A stretch of DNA of 64,000 nucleotides from Aphis gossypii. Its lineage: Eukaryota; Arthropoda; Insecta; Hemiptera; Aphididae. A program made the translations under genes and the position numbers. Positions 38,409 through 50,470 of the stretch are shown piece by piece. The stretch covers positions 50,631,260 through 50,695,259 of the forward strand of contig NC_065530.1 in NCBI RefSeq assembly GCF_020184175.1, in the 5' to 3' direction. Within the stretch, counting starts at the first letter, position 1; each line of letters opens with the position of its first letter. Under the pieces are notes generated by a model. It was not told the origin of the DNA, searched no databases, and saw only the letters and a program-made list of their open reading frames with translations.

Positions 38409-38491
38409 AGGTTTTCATCTTTAGGAAAACGATGAAATGTTACTTTGTGTTGACCTTCCTTATTTTTGCAAATAACACAAGTGTTCGGCAT
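38409..38491 (-). CDS. transposase exon 1 (start of THAP domain)
   Basis: ATG at 38491-38489 and donor AACCT/GTAAGT at 38408. It encodes MPNTCVICKNKEGQHKVTFH then RFPKDENL. Cys5 and Cys8 are the first two zinc ligands of the C2CH module and FHRFPKD is the THAP signature. The start is chosen because THAP domains normally begin within a few residues of the initiator Met. It ends in phase 2, which matches exon 2. Confidence 0.88.
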
Positions 38492-38939
38492 TTTGTAAAA
38501 TTACAAAAAACAAGATAAAAAATAATTGCAAAAAAACACGTGTAAATAATCAAAAGGCGTAAAAAACAACCGTTCAGACCAGAGTACAAGACATGTGTCA
38601 TCGAAATCGAATACCGCAGTTCGCAATGTTGACAAAACAAACAATTAAATTTTTTAGTTAACAGTGTGACCCATAAACATAAAAGACGGGGCGTATTGGT
38701 GGCGCTCCTGGCAAAAAATGTTGAGTGCGCCCTCCTAAAAAAAAAAATTTCAAGGAAGAGGGGTTGTACAAATCTTATTAAGTGGTAATATGCAGTGACC
38801 TTTTTTTTTTTAAAAAATGGCGGGCTGATCTCGAGCAATGCATTTCGATGTTAAAAGTGTTCGTAACATCATGTCTTACCGCCAAGCTTACAACATCATT
38901 CTTGTCGCTCCGAAATGAAGAAAATAAAAGTGGAGGGGT
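38492..38939 (-). other. 5' region of the transposon (promoter/subterminal)
   Basis: Between exon 1 and the right terminal repeat. It contains the right subterminal repeat (38859-38905), A/T runs, and GC-richer sequence around 38690-38735. The transposase promoter must lie here, but no TATA at clear spacing was identified. Confidence 0.4.
38859..38905 (+). repeat. subterminal direct repeat, right copy
   Basis: Partner of 34235-34281, 45 of 47 bases the same, same orientation. Confidence 0.85.
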
Positions 38940-38965
38940 GAGTGTCGCTTCTATAGTGTTCTATG
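38940..38965. repeat. right terminal inverted repeat of the P-type element
   Basis: Ends CGCTTCTATAGTGTTCTATG. It is the reverse complement of the left terminal repeat with one mismatch. Confidence 0.9.
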
Positions 38966-38972
38966 TTTATAC
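38965..38972. repeat. target-site duplication, right copy
   Basis: GTTTATAC, matching 34152-34159. Confidence 0.75.
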
Positions 38973-39112
38973 CATCTATGGCAAGTTTATACCATCTATG
39001 GCAAATATATTATACCCTCTATGGCAAATATATACCCTCTATGGCAAATATATACCCTCTATGGCAAATATATACACTCTATGGCAAATATATACCTCTA
39101 TGGCTAATATAC
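38965..39112. repeat. 20-bp minisatellite array, right part
   Basis: About seven further units of the array at 33446-34159 (CATCTATGGCAAGTTTATAC, CCTCTATGGCAAATATATAC), separated from it by the transposon. It ends at GCTAATATACAGTGTGATCA, where the sequence becomes unique. Confidence 0.95.
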
Positions 39113-39914
39113 AGTGTGATCACGCTAAGAGGTACCACTATTTAATTATGATTTTTAAAATTGTCAACACACTTTTTTTAAAAAAAAATAAATTACTTAT
39201 GTAATTTAGAAAGAACTCTGTGATGGAACAACTTTACTTTTTTTTTTTGATTGAGAATGACTCATTTATTTTTTTGTCTAAGTTAACTTTTTTATTATTA
39301 TTATTTATTTATTTTACGAATAACCATAGCTTTTGTATCTTATTTTAAACCTATTATCTTTGAAAATATTAGTCATTATACATAATGCATTAAGTTGAAT
39401 GACTTTGGTTTAAATTTTGAGTTTAATTCAACAATATTTAAAAAACTTAAGTATTAAAAATGTTCTGTAATAAGGGCGATTTTCATTTTATAAAACTCAT
39501 TTTTATCATAGTAGGACACTCTTTGTAAATATTCCTGACATAAAATTTTAGTGTTTTAAAATAAACCATTTACAAACAAATTCAAAAAATCTAAAACTAA
39601 ATAAATACACAATTAACAAATAAAACTTAGGCAGTTAGATGAGTATGTTTGATTATTTTGTATATTACATAATATTTAACTCTGTTGATAATTTCTTTGG
39701 TCGAATAATGTGCATTTTTTTTTTATTAAATCTCGTTTTCTTTAGTGTTAAAATTACGCGTTGTGTTTTATTTATTTTTTATCCTGAATCTTTTAAACAG
39801 AAAGTTGTTTCGGCTATTAATTCAGTGTTGTGTATAATGAGCTTAAAAGATTATTGTGGTGAACGACTCGTGTTTTCTCGATGCGAACGAAAATAATATT
39901 ACAAAAGACAGTAT

Positions 39915-39962
<48 letters not shown>

Positions 39963-40020
39963 CACATATATGCATAAATAAAACTAAACAACTACGGGTT
40001 TATTATTATTATTATTATAA
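39113..40020. other. AT-rich non-coding sequence
   Basis: Starts CAGTGTGATCACGCTAAGAG right after the minisatellite. That could be a transposon end, but no inverted partner was found in the window. The rest is A/T runs. A Phe/Ile-rich open frame at 39639-39896 looks like noise. Confidence 0.4.
39918..39960. repeat. (CA)n microsatellite
   Basis: About 21 perfect CA units, the longest dinucleotide run in the window. Confidence 0.95.
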
Positions 40021-41660
40021 TATGTACACATTTTTGCATTAACGGTCTGTGCGGGAGAATCATATATAGCACGTGTATAACGCGCGAAAGATTCAAAACT
40101 AAATCTCCGTAATCTCGTCAAATCGAATGCAGAAGTTTATTTGTATAAAGTTCATGCAAGTATAATTTTAAGAGGTGTTTTACGAGTGCGAGTACAATAA
40201 CAATACGAAACGAGTGCGTACACGATTTCGTTTCTTTCAAACATTTACATAATAATATTTAATATTATTCGCACCCGATAAAATGTGTATAAATATATGT
40301 TTCGTTAGCAAACGCTCGCTGTTTACTATAGATATATTATATATTATTACGATACGTTCAACTGCGATGTATATAATATAATATACACTCGTTCAAAAAG
40401 CGCGCGAGTCTGTATACCCGGCACGGGGTTTATGACTGGCAGCAGATATGATACCAACTTTTTCGCGCTCTTACTTTGTCCAACGCCGCCGACCCCCTCG
40501 CCCGCCCGACTACCGCCGACGCGGTCGTACGCGACTGTACGACCGCGCCATCCGTCCCCAAGCGCGGCGAAACAAAAGTTGCCAAAGTTATAAATCACCA
40601 GAGAAATACTCTCACCAACACACAAAAGGTATATAATAATATAAACGCGCGGGGTGGGAGACATTTCTCGGCGTGCTGCGTAACACGCGCCTGCACACCC
40701 ACACACACACACACATAATCGTGAGTTTAAATTGTTTCGTACATTAATTATTGGGGCGATTCTAATATGAAGAACTTCCCCTAAAACAATTGCATTTCGT
40801 GTCTCCGGGCGTCCCCCCCCCCCCAACGGGCGCCATCGACGGCGAGGAATCGATCTGGAGAAAAACGTTTGAATCCGCTGCTAATAATATCAAACAATAC
40901 AAAACTATTATCGCGGTATTTGTGTTACAATAATAATAGGAGATTAATGCGCGTTGTAGGGAAAGTTTTCTTATAAACGTATATTACGTATATAATAATA
41001 TGATGGGATGACGCGAGTGTATAGATACGCGAAAATAAAATCAAACGTACCTAACTGCTTATTGTGCGCGTGTTTTATTAATACGTAATTATTTATAACG
41101 CCATTTACCGGCAATTACTTTCGACTATAACAGTATAAATGACGTTAAAATAGCGATTAAATCGAATTACGCAGTAACTGAAAACGCCGCGTGTTTTATC
41201 ACATTATACGGCGTTTAAGTTGTAACCGATATCGTGTTTCAAACAAATTCCACGCATAATGCATTGTGATATTGTATGAAATTCAAAGAAAACCGCGACA
41301 CAAACATTTCATTTTTGTTTGGGTCAGTTTTAGCGGTTTTGTACAAGAGCCAAAACTATCCATAAAATATTGCCCGGCTCTGATAAGTAAAATTTAAAAA
41401 CAGCATACACACAATATTACTATGTATTTTAGGCCGATGATTTAAACGAAACAATGGTTTGTTTTCGATGTTGATTTATGTCCCATAAAAGTTTAATGCG
41501 TACGTTTACGAGGGAATTGCCCGAAACGATGTCTGTACGACAACGTTGATGTGTATGCGTTAATTGCGTTAAAGTTTCCATAAACCGGACAAATGTATCA
41601 CACGGCTCCGTTAAGCTGTTAAACGTCGAAACGATAAATCCATTTGCAATGATACCAGCA
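40020..41660. other. CpG-rich block
   Basis: CpG-rich sequence, densest at 40380-40860, including a C-run at about 40812-40823 and a short (CA)n at 40698-40715. The overlapping open frames on both strands (for example minus 40347-40826) consist of low-complexity or repeat-derived residues, with no splice or domain support. Promoter or enhancer function is possible. Confidence 0.35.
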
Positions 41661-44600
41661 AAACTTAATAGATATGTTTTATGTCGATAATTATTATCAA
41701 TTAGTGTTTAAAGTTCAGATATTTAAACTCCGTTTTATAACTATTAAAGTACACTTAAAATTTCGTACTGACTTAACGGAGATTTTATTAGACTGTTAAC
41801 CGTTTAATGCTAACAGCTAGAATATGATACTGGAAAATTTTAGATTTTTTGATTTACCATCTATTTATACTAATAATAAAAATTATACACGAAGACGTAT
41901 TTTGAAAATCAAATATTTTAGCGAAAATAAACTTTTAAAGCAGCTAATTAATTTAATTTACTTAAGTACTTTCACTTTAGATTATGGTGTATATATGGTA
42001 CAACATTACAACGATTTTAAACGAATATGGATGAATTTAACGTAACATAGACACCAGATAAATACTATAATAATAAAACATTATTTAATTGTCTCGATGA
42101 TGATTTATTTATAAATGTTTGAAGTTCTATCAAAACATCCGGTCTTCTAAAAAATAAAACTCTGGTTCCCCCTTCAAAAAGAAAAGAAACTGGATACGGA
42201 ACTGGATGATAACAATAAACTTGTTTTTAATGATCGTAAAAAAATAATATATTTTTACAGTATTCTTAGCCCTTAGGTAGATTGTATATTTCTATTGTTC
42301 TACGAACGCCAACATTCGCACGCTAATAATGCAAATTAAACTGTAGTAGATACGTATTCATACGGAATAGTCGTACTATAAAGTATGCTATACGCATCGT
42401 ACATTGTTTTTTGTTTGATAAATAATCTCTCAAATTAATTTGACTAATTTAAATCATAATCACGAGACATTACGGTTGATTAATATTCGCTAATTATTTA
42501 TTAATTAAATCCTGTGTTCAATGAGTCACAAAAATATCGTATACATCGTGTGGAACATTCAAATATTAATACTATATTAAATTAATATAGTATAATATAA
42601 TATATTATATTTGGCATATTATTTAGTATGTAATAGGATCTTGACTTTTGTCTAGGCTAGTTGTACATTGTTATGACCGTGTAAAACTCTTTTACACGAT
42701 TACAGTGACACGCCAACAAGATTTATTTATACTAGTTATTAATGTATCTTTAAATTTGTATTACTATTATTATTTTATTTTGTTATTATTATTATTTTTT
42801 TTTTTTTTTTTTTACATCGTTTATAATGACATCCAACTCATTTCTTTCGGCGTAGTTTTATGATAAATGAGCAAAACAAAAGCGCGCGTTTGCTAGTGGC
42901 GGAGAAATTCTCTTCGGCAATAATTATAATCTTTGGCGTGTATAAATCATTTGGAAAACGAACTTTCCGTTTAAATTGCTCACCCGTTTCGCCTTCTGCT
43001 GTTGTGCCACTGACGTCGTCGGCCGAGTAATTGCTTCACAAGTGTGTACCAGCACAACGGACGGATTTAATATTAAAACATTTAAATATCCCCTACCCTA
43101 TACCCTCCTACCACAAACACCACTGCTTTTAACCGTCTGCTCGATTTTCTTCTGTAACCCTTTTGCGGTTAAAATCTTATAAATCATTTAGAGATATCAC
43201 GTATAGAGTAAAGAGAAAAAAATCGAAGATTTGCCACCTTATCTTAACCAACAGCAATGCAATAACATCAATAAATAGATACAACAATATTATAATTGAA
43301 CTGTTGTCGTTAAATAAGTGGACTTAACAATGTACACGCGTCCCGTCAAAGAAAAAATAAAACACTTGCATACTGATAAGGCAATGGTGTTGTTAAAAAC
43401 ATTGGAAATAATGTGTGTATAAATGTTCCACTAAATTAAAGTTATGCTGTTTCAAACATCATAAAATATACTACCACGACGTAAACTAGCTTGATAAAAT
43501 TATCCTAAACATATATATAATATTAAAATGTGTTTCATTATATTATATTTATTTTGAAACAATATTTAACAACAACAATTTATTTTAAATACAGTGTAAT
43601 TTTAAAACAAAAAACTATTAGGTACATAATATAGGTACACACGTTGCAGGTCTGATGACTAAAATCCTTCGACTTAAACAAATGATTAATCACTTACGAG
43701 CGTAAAATCTATTAATACAAAACTGGTCAATATTTTACTAAAATTTACAGCATGCCTACACATATTTTATTAACTATTTTGCTCAATTTTCAACTTATTT
43801 TCAACTAATAATCAATTTGAGAAATGACATTCGAACATATCATAATATTATTATACATGACACTAATCCATTCGCCCACGTCCTGTATTTGAACAAATAT
43901 AATAATATAGTTTCCTCTTTTAACCTAAACATAATTAATTGCATTATTTTCACCCACGATTTCACGTTCAACTATAAATTACAATGGTTCCTTACGTTGT
44001 TAAATACGTAGTTAATGCATTTAACTCCACGCCTCATCCATATTAATAATATACTCGTTCACCCTCTTGCTGAGTTATGTATTGATGAAATTAGTGAATT
44101 GCCCGTTAAAATATTGCATATCATGTTGAAAACCAGCGTATAATTATTAAAACGTACTGCATTTTTTGTTTTCTTTAACATTGACTCATCGTTTTATAAT
44201 TAATTGTGCGTATGTTATTTATTATATGTTTCGTCTACGACGCATACCTTTAAAAACCATCTTTAACTAGATTTTTAACCGATATACAATATTTATCTAA
44301 CTTTTAAATTCTATTTTTTTTTCGTTAGTAAAAAACATGGTATAATTTTTATATTACTAGTGTGAAACGATGCTTATATACAACAATAAAAACATATATT
44401 TTGAATTTTGAGGAATAAAAATTATTAGATTACAAAATGTATATTTTTTCGCTACAAATTATTATCAATAATTAAGTTCTAATCAATTTTCTAAAAATAT
44501 TTGAATTAATACATCTTACTGTAGGATACCGTTGCTGACAAATCTATCAAACTAATCAATACATTTCAGATAAACCAACTGTTGATACAAACACTATAAA

Positions 44601-44790
44601 TGTTACTTACATACGTTATATTTACATTCGATTCTATGACTATATTGATAAAAAAAATTACTCAAGTTAAAAAAATCACTATTGTTACTATTGATTTTAT
44701 TATTATTATCATCATTTATCATTATTGTTTTACGTATTTGTCGGTTGATAGCCAACAACTTGTTTTTCATAATCTATCGTGGTCTCGTCT
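41661..44790. other. AT-rich non-coding sequence
   Basis: No supported gene. A GC-richer spot at 42880-43040 contains, on the minus strand, an initiator-like GTCAGTGG and a GTGAGC donor-like site about 30 nt later, but no TATA, so it is not called as a promoter. A long T-run occurs at about 42796-42812. Confidence 0.45.
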
Positions 44791-45600
44791 ACGTTTTTCG
44801 TAAACATCGTCGTATACTTATAGACGAGCGTACAAATCTGCGTGTAAAGTTTTATTGTTTCGGGTGCGTAAAGTGGGAAAATATTTAAAAGCAAAAAAAA
44901 ATTATCTTTACTGTACATTCGTGTGTATATATATATGTATGCTTCTAAAATAGAGGAACGACGACAACGGGGGGTGAAAAGGGGGACTTACCGTATAAAA
45001 TCTCGGCGGCAAAAGGGCAATTCCGGCTAATGGAGAATTACTCCGTTTGCCAACTTTGCTCTTTCCGGTAGTCGTCGTTGTCATCGTCGTGTACGCACAG
45101 CGGTGGCGTGGCGGGAAAAACCACACCACCACAACCGCTTCGGCGACGACGCCTGTTCTCTCTGGTTGTTTATCGTCTCGCCGTCACGCACACCCCGCTC
45201 GTCCAACGCATTCGTTTTCGACACTCGCACAGACGCCTAAACGAGACGGTGGCGTCGACAGTAGTAGTGGTACAACTTAAACGAACGCAATTTACCACAT
45301 CGCATCTGACTAGACATTAAGATTGAGATGAGAATTTGATCCGCCGTTTGGATGTTTATAAATTTCACTACGTCCAGTCCACTATATTTATGTCCTGACC
45401 TCTACGAATCCCGTTTTCGTAGTGAAACTACAGATGATGTTCGGAAGATCCTCGTCGAGATTTGATCGGTTTTTGGCACACGCAACCGGTGTGTTTTTAG
45501 CTGTTTTCGTGTGACTTTTGATTTTTACACCGTGGTTTCGTGATTCTAATCGACTCTGAGAACCTGCTGACGTAGAGTACTCGATCGCACACGCTTTAAG
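44790..45600 (-). promoter_or_regulatory. CpG-rich promoter-type island
   Basis: CpG-rich block around the candidate first exon. TTATAAA-type sequence at about 45353-45360 is the only TATA candidate, and no initiator at exact spacing was found on either strand. The extent is judged by eye from composition. Confidence 0.35.
44992..45084 (-). CDS. candidate first coding exon, 31 codons
   Basis: On the minus strand the ATG at 45084-45082 opens a frame (MTTTTTGKSKVGKRSNSPLA, then GIALLPPRFYT). It runs exactly 31 codons to the strong donor ACG/GTAAGT at 44991, phase 0. A basic, Ser/Pro-containing start of this kind fits a cytosolic or nuclear protein; there is no signal peptide. The exon lies in a CpG-rich island, typical of insect promoters and first exons. 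A short upstream frame (ATGCGATGTGG..., near 45295-45305) would make it a leader with a uORF. I do not recognise the protein and found no second exon in the window. The identical end (ACG then GTRAGT, phase 0) to the 22283-22291 candidate suggests alternative first exons of one gene lying to the left. Confidence 0.45.
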
Positions 45601-48600
45601 AGCGATTTATATGATACAATTGTAAACAGATAAAATTACGCACGATTTTTTTTATTTATTATTGATTATAGGTACAGTAGTTATTACCACCGTTATTTTA
45701 CACATATTTTTTAAAATGTAGACATAACTATAACACCACATGTCTTATTGTAATTACGACTTAGATACACTATAAAGGTTACATAAAGATACCTATATGA
45801 CCTATGCGAGCTGGCTCTTGAGAAAATAAGCAACATTTTACAACGATATAGAATCAACTCGTCGACGTATGGCGATGGTATTGTGTTATTATTTATAATG
45901 CATTATTGAAATTCATGATGAAATCCAATATTTAATTCTAATATTTTATTTAAAGATATTATATATATCATTTGGGTAATCAATAATATTTTGTTTTTAA
46001 TTAATATCTACCAATTAAAAAATCATGGTATGCCAACATACTTGAAGTGCGAAAACACTGAAATATGAATATTTTAAATTCTCACATTTTTACTAAATAC
46101 TTTAAATTTAACTCTGCGAATAAATGTAAGCTTCATTTAACAGTTTATTTCAAAATAATTGACATTTTGTTGTATTTAAAACCATCATCATTCACAAAAA
46201 TGTATTCGAAATCGTCCTTATTGAATGATCCTGTTCAATCGCTTGAAAATGTTAACTTAATTAAATAATGGAGACATTTATGGCCTCTTGGATTAGCTCA
46301 ATAATGTATTATTCTAGTCTCTGTAACAATGATGACCTGTCTGAATTTCATGGTATCATTGTTTATTGTGTGTGCATGTTTCAATGTTTGTATATTATGT
46401 ACTGTGAATAAATTTGGACTAGTAATAATAATAATCATAACTACACAAGAGCAGTATAATACAATTATACCGAACAATGGGAAAAACTCAAGATGTGGTT
46501 ATACGAAATTGTGGAGGGTCGAAAAGAAAATATGAATATAAAAAGTACCCAATAATAGTTATTATTCAACGCAATGTACAAATAATAATAACAAATAAAT
46601 ACATTGTTAGCCGCATTTGTTTTTTTACTCAATTTTATTGCATTAGAATAAATAAATCTAAGTAAACACACATTTTCAGAATATAATATTGTATTATTTT
46701 AAATATACATTTTTAATTTTATCAACAACTATTCGGTTTTTGTATCATAAATATAATTTCAATCACTTAACAATTTCAATCATTTTAAATACTGTAAATT
46801 TTTTTTATACCTATTATATTTTATTGGTGCATTTTCATTATTTTAACTATAATCTACTGTATTGATTTAAACGTGAAATGGGTAAACCGAATTTTGGGAA
46901 AAACTATTCTGATAGGTATACAGTTATAATATAACCTGACCAGCTATATATTTTAAAATAAATAATTATGTATCAATAAATTAAATATTAAAATCCATCC
47001 AATATTAGTTAATACTAACTAATACGACTAACAACCTCAATACCATAATATGCTTTTGAACCTTATTTTAATACATACATTATATTTATTCAAACTTTAA
47101 ATTAAATCATAATTATTGTATCCGTATTATAAAGGTTGAATACACTGTTATGTAGATACGTAACTATCTCACGTTAGACTGTATTTAGACCTACAGGCTA
47201 CATTTAAAATGAAGATTTTTTTTGAAAATTCGGTCGTAATATTTAAATAGTATATTATAACAAGATATAATTAAATACAATTTGTTATAAATTAACTATG
47301 TTATTTGAATTCACTATTTATTTTTAAATTAATACAGTATTATGTATATATATATTAAAGCCATTAAATAGGTAAATATGTTGTATAATATAATATCGTA
47401 ATATCATAATATTTAAAACAAACAGTTTAAACATAGTTGACGTATTCGGTGCAGTCATATATTCTACATTCTACACTAATAAACTGGTTAAAGACCACTC
47501 AGTCAATTAATATACTCTAACGAATCACTCTTCATTAAGTAGAATATTATACACCGCAGTCGTGCGAGATGAACGTCAATTTGGGCTCACGTTATACGTA
47601 AGAGTAATGCGTTTTTAATTTGTTTTAACTTTTATAAAAATAAAAAACCGCTAGGTAGAACACTATTAATTATTAGAAAAACAAAATAATAACATTCAAA
47701 CTGTATTATTCGTTACTTTTATGCGTCAGATTGAATAAATTCATATGTAAAAGGTTAAAACTTTTATAACGACATTATGTACTCGCGTATTTCTCCAATT
47801 TTAAAAACATGAAAACGTACGACGCGTCATATTGTAAAACGTGTTTTTACACGCAAACCACGTAATCCGTTTCAATTATTTAGATTATTTGAAAACATGA
47901 AAAAAGAATTGTTAAACTATAGAATAATAATTACAAATATATTATTTAGTATTTACCTATGTGTTTGTGACGTACATTTTTTAAGCAATAATTTTATTCA
48001 AAACGTCTAAAAATTATCCAAAAAATAAATTCATCATATTATTTTGTAATGAAATATAAAAAATTCCATTCATTAGAAATATTACAGCTCATATAGATTA
48101 GAAAAACATCTTAACCATTACGCTAGAGTACTTTTAGTAATTTTACAATACTATGTAAAGCGCAAAGCTATAATGCCATACACTATCATACATTATTATA
48201 GTAACTTCCAGAATAAAAAGAATTGAGGTTAAAAAGAATACATTGGCCAAGTGCCAAAATACTTAAAACGAATAAATTTGTTTTTTTTTTTTTTAATTAA
48301 AAATCAAAAACCTAATATTCTACAAAAACAATAAATATTACAATGTAGACTATTTTTCAGTTTCAGATAAATACTTTTTAAAAATACATTTGACTAGACA
48401 TGCAAAAAAAATAGTACATGACCATAAGTGTTTTTATTAATAGGTATATATTTTGTAATGAAATAAATAACTATTGCAAATATTTTATTTTATGTTTATC
48501 GTCTTTATTTGGATTTATTTGTTTATACTTTTTTGTATAAAATCAATCAAATAAAATCAATTCAAATGAAAAAAGTAATTCCAAATTGTGTGAGTCTTAA

Positions 48601-49020
48601 GAATAATTTTTAATTTTCAATACGAAAAAAATGTATATTAATTTTATCGTAGTAAAAAATAGGTACTACCGCAACTCTCCAATGAATTAATCCTATGCAT
48701 AGATAATAAAAAAAGATCATACTAAATAAGTACATCCAAAATGTTGGTACCTAATATACTTATATATATATTTTTACTTATAAATAAAATATCATCCTCT
48801 TATTGTGAAATCTCTAAGAGTACCTATATACATAATAAGATATGCGTTTTTATTTTGTTCATTAAGAATAAAAAAAAAATGTTTGCAACTTCAAAAAAAT
48901 ATGCGGTATTTCGCTCAAAATAAACGAAACCTGAGAGAAACGTATATATAATAATATATACAATTATATAAGCACACACACATATGATATATATAATATA
49001 TATATATATCACTCCTATCA
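45600..49020. other. AT-rich non-coding sequence
   Basis: No exon, RNA gene or repeat copy could be supported. Open frames here are short and Ile/Tyr/Asn-rich. Confidence 0.45.
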
Positions 49021-49720
49021 TGGCGGTATATTATACACTCTCACTACGGAGTGTGCAGTGCATATCATATTTAAATCGACTGAGTTTGTAATAATTATTA
49101 TCGTTGCGACCGTTATACGGTGTATGCGAGGGGCGTGGAGGATATAGTGAAAAGTAAAAAAATAATAATAACTATAAAAAAAAAAAAAAAAAAAAAAAAA
49201 CAGGAGCTGAATATATTTGCAACGGTGGCAGCGGCCGAGGTAATGATAATGACGACAACGACGATACGGACGAGGAGGGGGGTGCATAAAAGTCACGGGC
49301 TATGTGTGGAGCACAATGTCGGAAAGTCCATTGTGAACTGCGGTGGTGCCGCGGAGGAGGAGCAGAATTTTCAAACGATCGCGAGAGCAGAAAACTTGTA
49401 ACACGTTGATTTAAAAGCGCCGTCGTCGTTTAACGGCCTGATAATGACCCGAGTCTTTCCCTCTCTTTTGTTTTTGGTTAGTTAACTTTCTGATTATGCA
49501 CAGTGCCGTGCGTCGTCACCACAGTCTCTGTAATGTATAAATATATATTATGTTTATTGTGTGTGTATATAAATATAATATACTATCATATTGTGCTTAA
49601 ACGCCACTGCGGCTGTCGTCTTCGTCGTCGCCGGACCGATTAAATAACCGTACGCAAACACCGTAAACCACTAACCCGGTCACCGGCGCAACCACCGCGC
49701 ATTGGTTATATCGTTCGTGT
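49020..49720. other. CpG-rich block with poly-A
   Basis: G+C- and CpG-rich sequence containing a run of about 24 A at 49177-49200. The open frames on both strands cross the poly-A (Lys or Phe runs) and are not supported as genes. A CATAAAAG at about 49285 could be a weak TATA. Confidence 0.35.
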
Positions 49721-50470
49721 TTAATACACGCACATAATGCACCTACATATTGTATAATAATACGCGATATTAGTACACGAAGTATACGATAAACGCGTTT
49801 AATTCTTTTTGATGTTTTCCCTAAAGCATTAGCGAGTAATTGAAATGTTAAAAAAAGTCAGGTCAAAAACTATTTTATTTTTCGTTATCTTTAACTCGAC
49901 TGTGTATCGTACAACAGATACGAGTAGATTATATATATTTCATGTATTATACTGATATAGTAACATTAAAATATTACCATGCAGGTTATAATATTATATT
50001 TTAATATTAGGTATTTAGCGTGACTATAATAATGTAATTTGTTAAATATAATATCAATTAAAACGTATCTTTTGTGAATAGCCATCATTAGGTATCTATA
50101 TTTTCATCAATCACTTGCAGTGTAATAAAAAAAAATAACAATTTACCACTGTAATGAATTACCAATTTTTGCGATTTCGTCAGCAGAATATTGTATAAAT
50201 AGTTGTTAAGCCACTGTGGATGTCTATGATGCTATTAATTATTGTTTACGATTCGATCTCTGTTTATTAACGTCGATTTTAACAACTTTTACGTGTATAA
50301 TATAATATAAAAATAGGTTATTTTTTCACGAACATATATTATACAGCATATAATAATTTTATCTATTTGCAATCATTTAATATTTTTTTTTTTATACATG
50401 AGCTGAAATGCTTAAATAGATTTTTAAGTTTATAAGTAGATTTAAATCGGAAATATAGTTATAAAAGTGG

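Larger units (their letters stand above)
34586..38491 (-). pseudogene. P-element/THAP9-like transposase gene, four exons, frame-disrupted
   Basis: Exon 1 is 38491-38409, exon 2 37368-37143, exon 3 37077-36952 and exon 4 36839-34586, all with GT..AG introns (about 1040, 65 and 112 bp) and phases that agree. Domain order is an N-terminal THAP C2CH DNA-binding domain (exons 1-2), a Ser/Thr/Pro-rich linker (exon 3), a leucine zipper, an RNase H-like catalytic domain with a GTP-binding-type insertion region, and a Cys-containing C-terminal part. The family cuts and pastes DNA using a D-D-E triad; all three expected positions are occupied (DEMSLK, ISDMGSNF, DCLENLFG). Two one-base frame breaks, at 37331-37345 and 35827-35830, interrupt it. 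There are no other internal stops over roughly 800 codons, so the inactivation is recent, or one or both breaks are sequence errors. Confidence 0.88.
34160..38964 (-). mobile_element. P-element/THAP9-type DNA transposon
   Basis: A 4.8-kb element with 26-bp terminal inverted repeats (34160-34185 and 38940-38965, sharing CATAGAACACTATAGAAGCG and then a single mismatch before CACTC). It has an 8-9 bp target duplication (GTTTATAC) and a multi-exon minus-strand transposase gene with THAP, leucine-zipper and D-D-E catalytic parts. Deleting the element plus one target copy restores an ordinary minisatellite unit, so the insertion site is proven from the sequence. The gene has two single-base frame lesions, so this copy is probably non-autonomous now. 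The ends appear intact, so it could still be moved in trans. Confidence 0.92.

Noticed and set aside
38440..38838. Minus-strand frame of 132 codons in the transposon 5' region
   Set aside because: It overlaps the THAP exon 1 in another frame, and the THAP reading is clearly the real one.
40347..40826. Minus-strand frame of 159 codons
   Set aside because: It crosses (CA)n and C-run repeats giving Cys-Val and Gly runs. No domain, promoter or splice signals; overlapping frames on the plus strand show the same composition effect.
42950..43040. Possible minus-strand promoter and donor
   Set aside because: The initiator-like GTCAGTGG and a GTGAGC site are present, but there is no TATA and no coding start between them, so it is not distinguishable from chance.
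49018..49401. Overlapping 92-93 codon frames on both strands
   Set aside because: Both run through the 24-base poly-A (Lys or Phe runs); low-complexity artefact.
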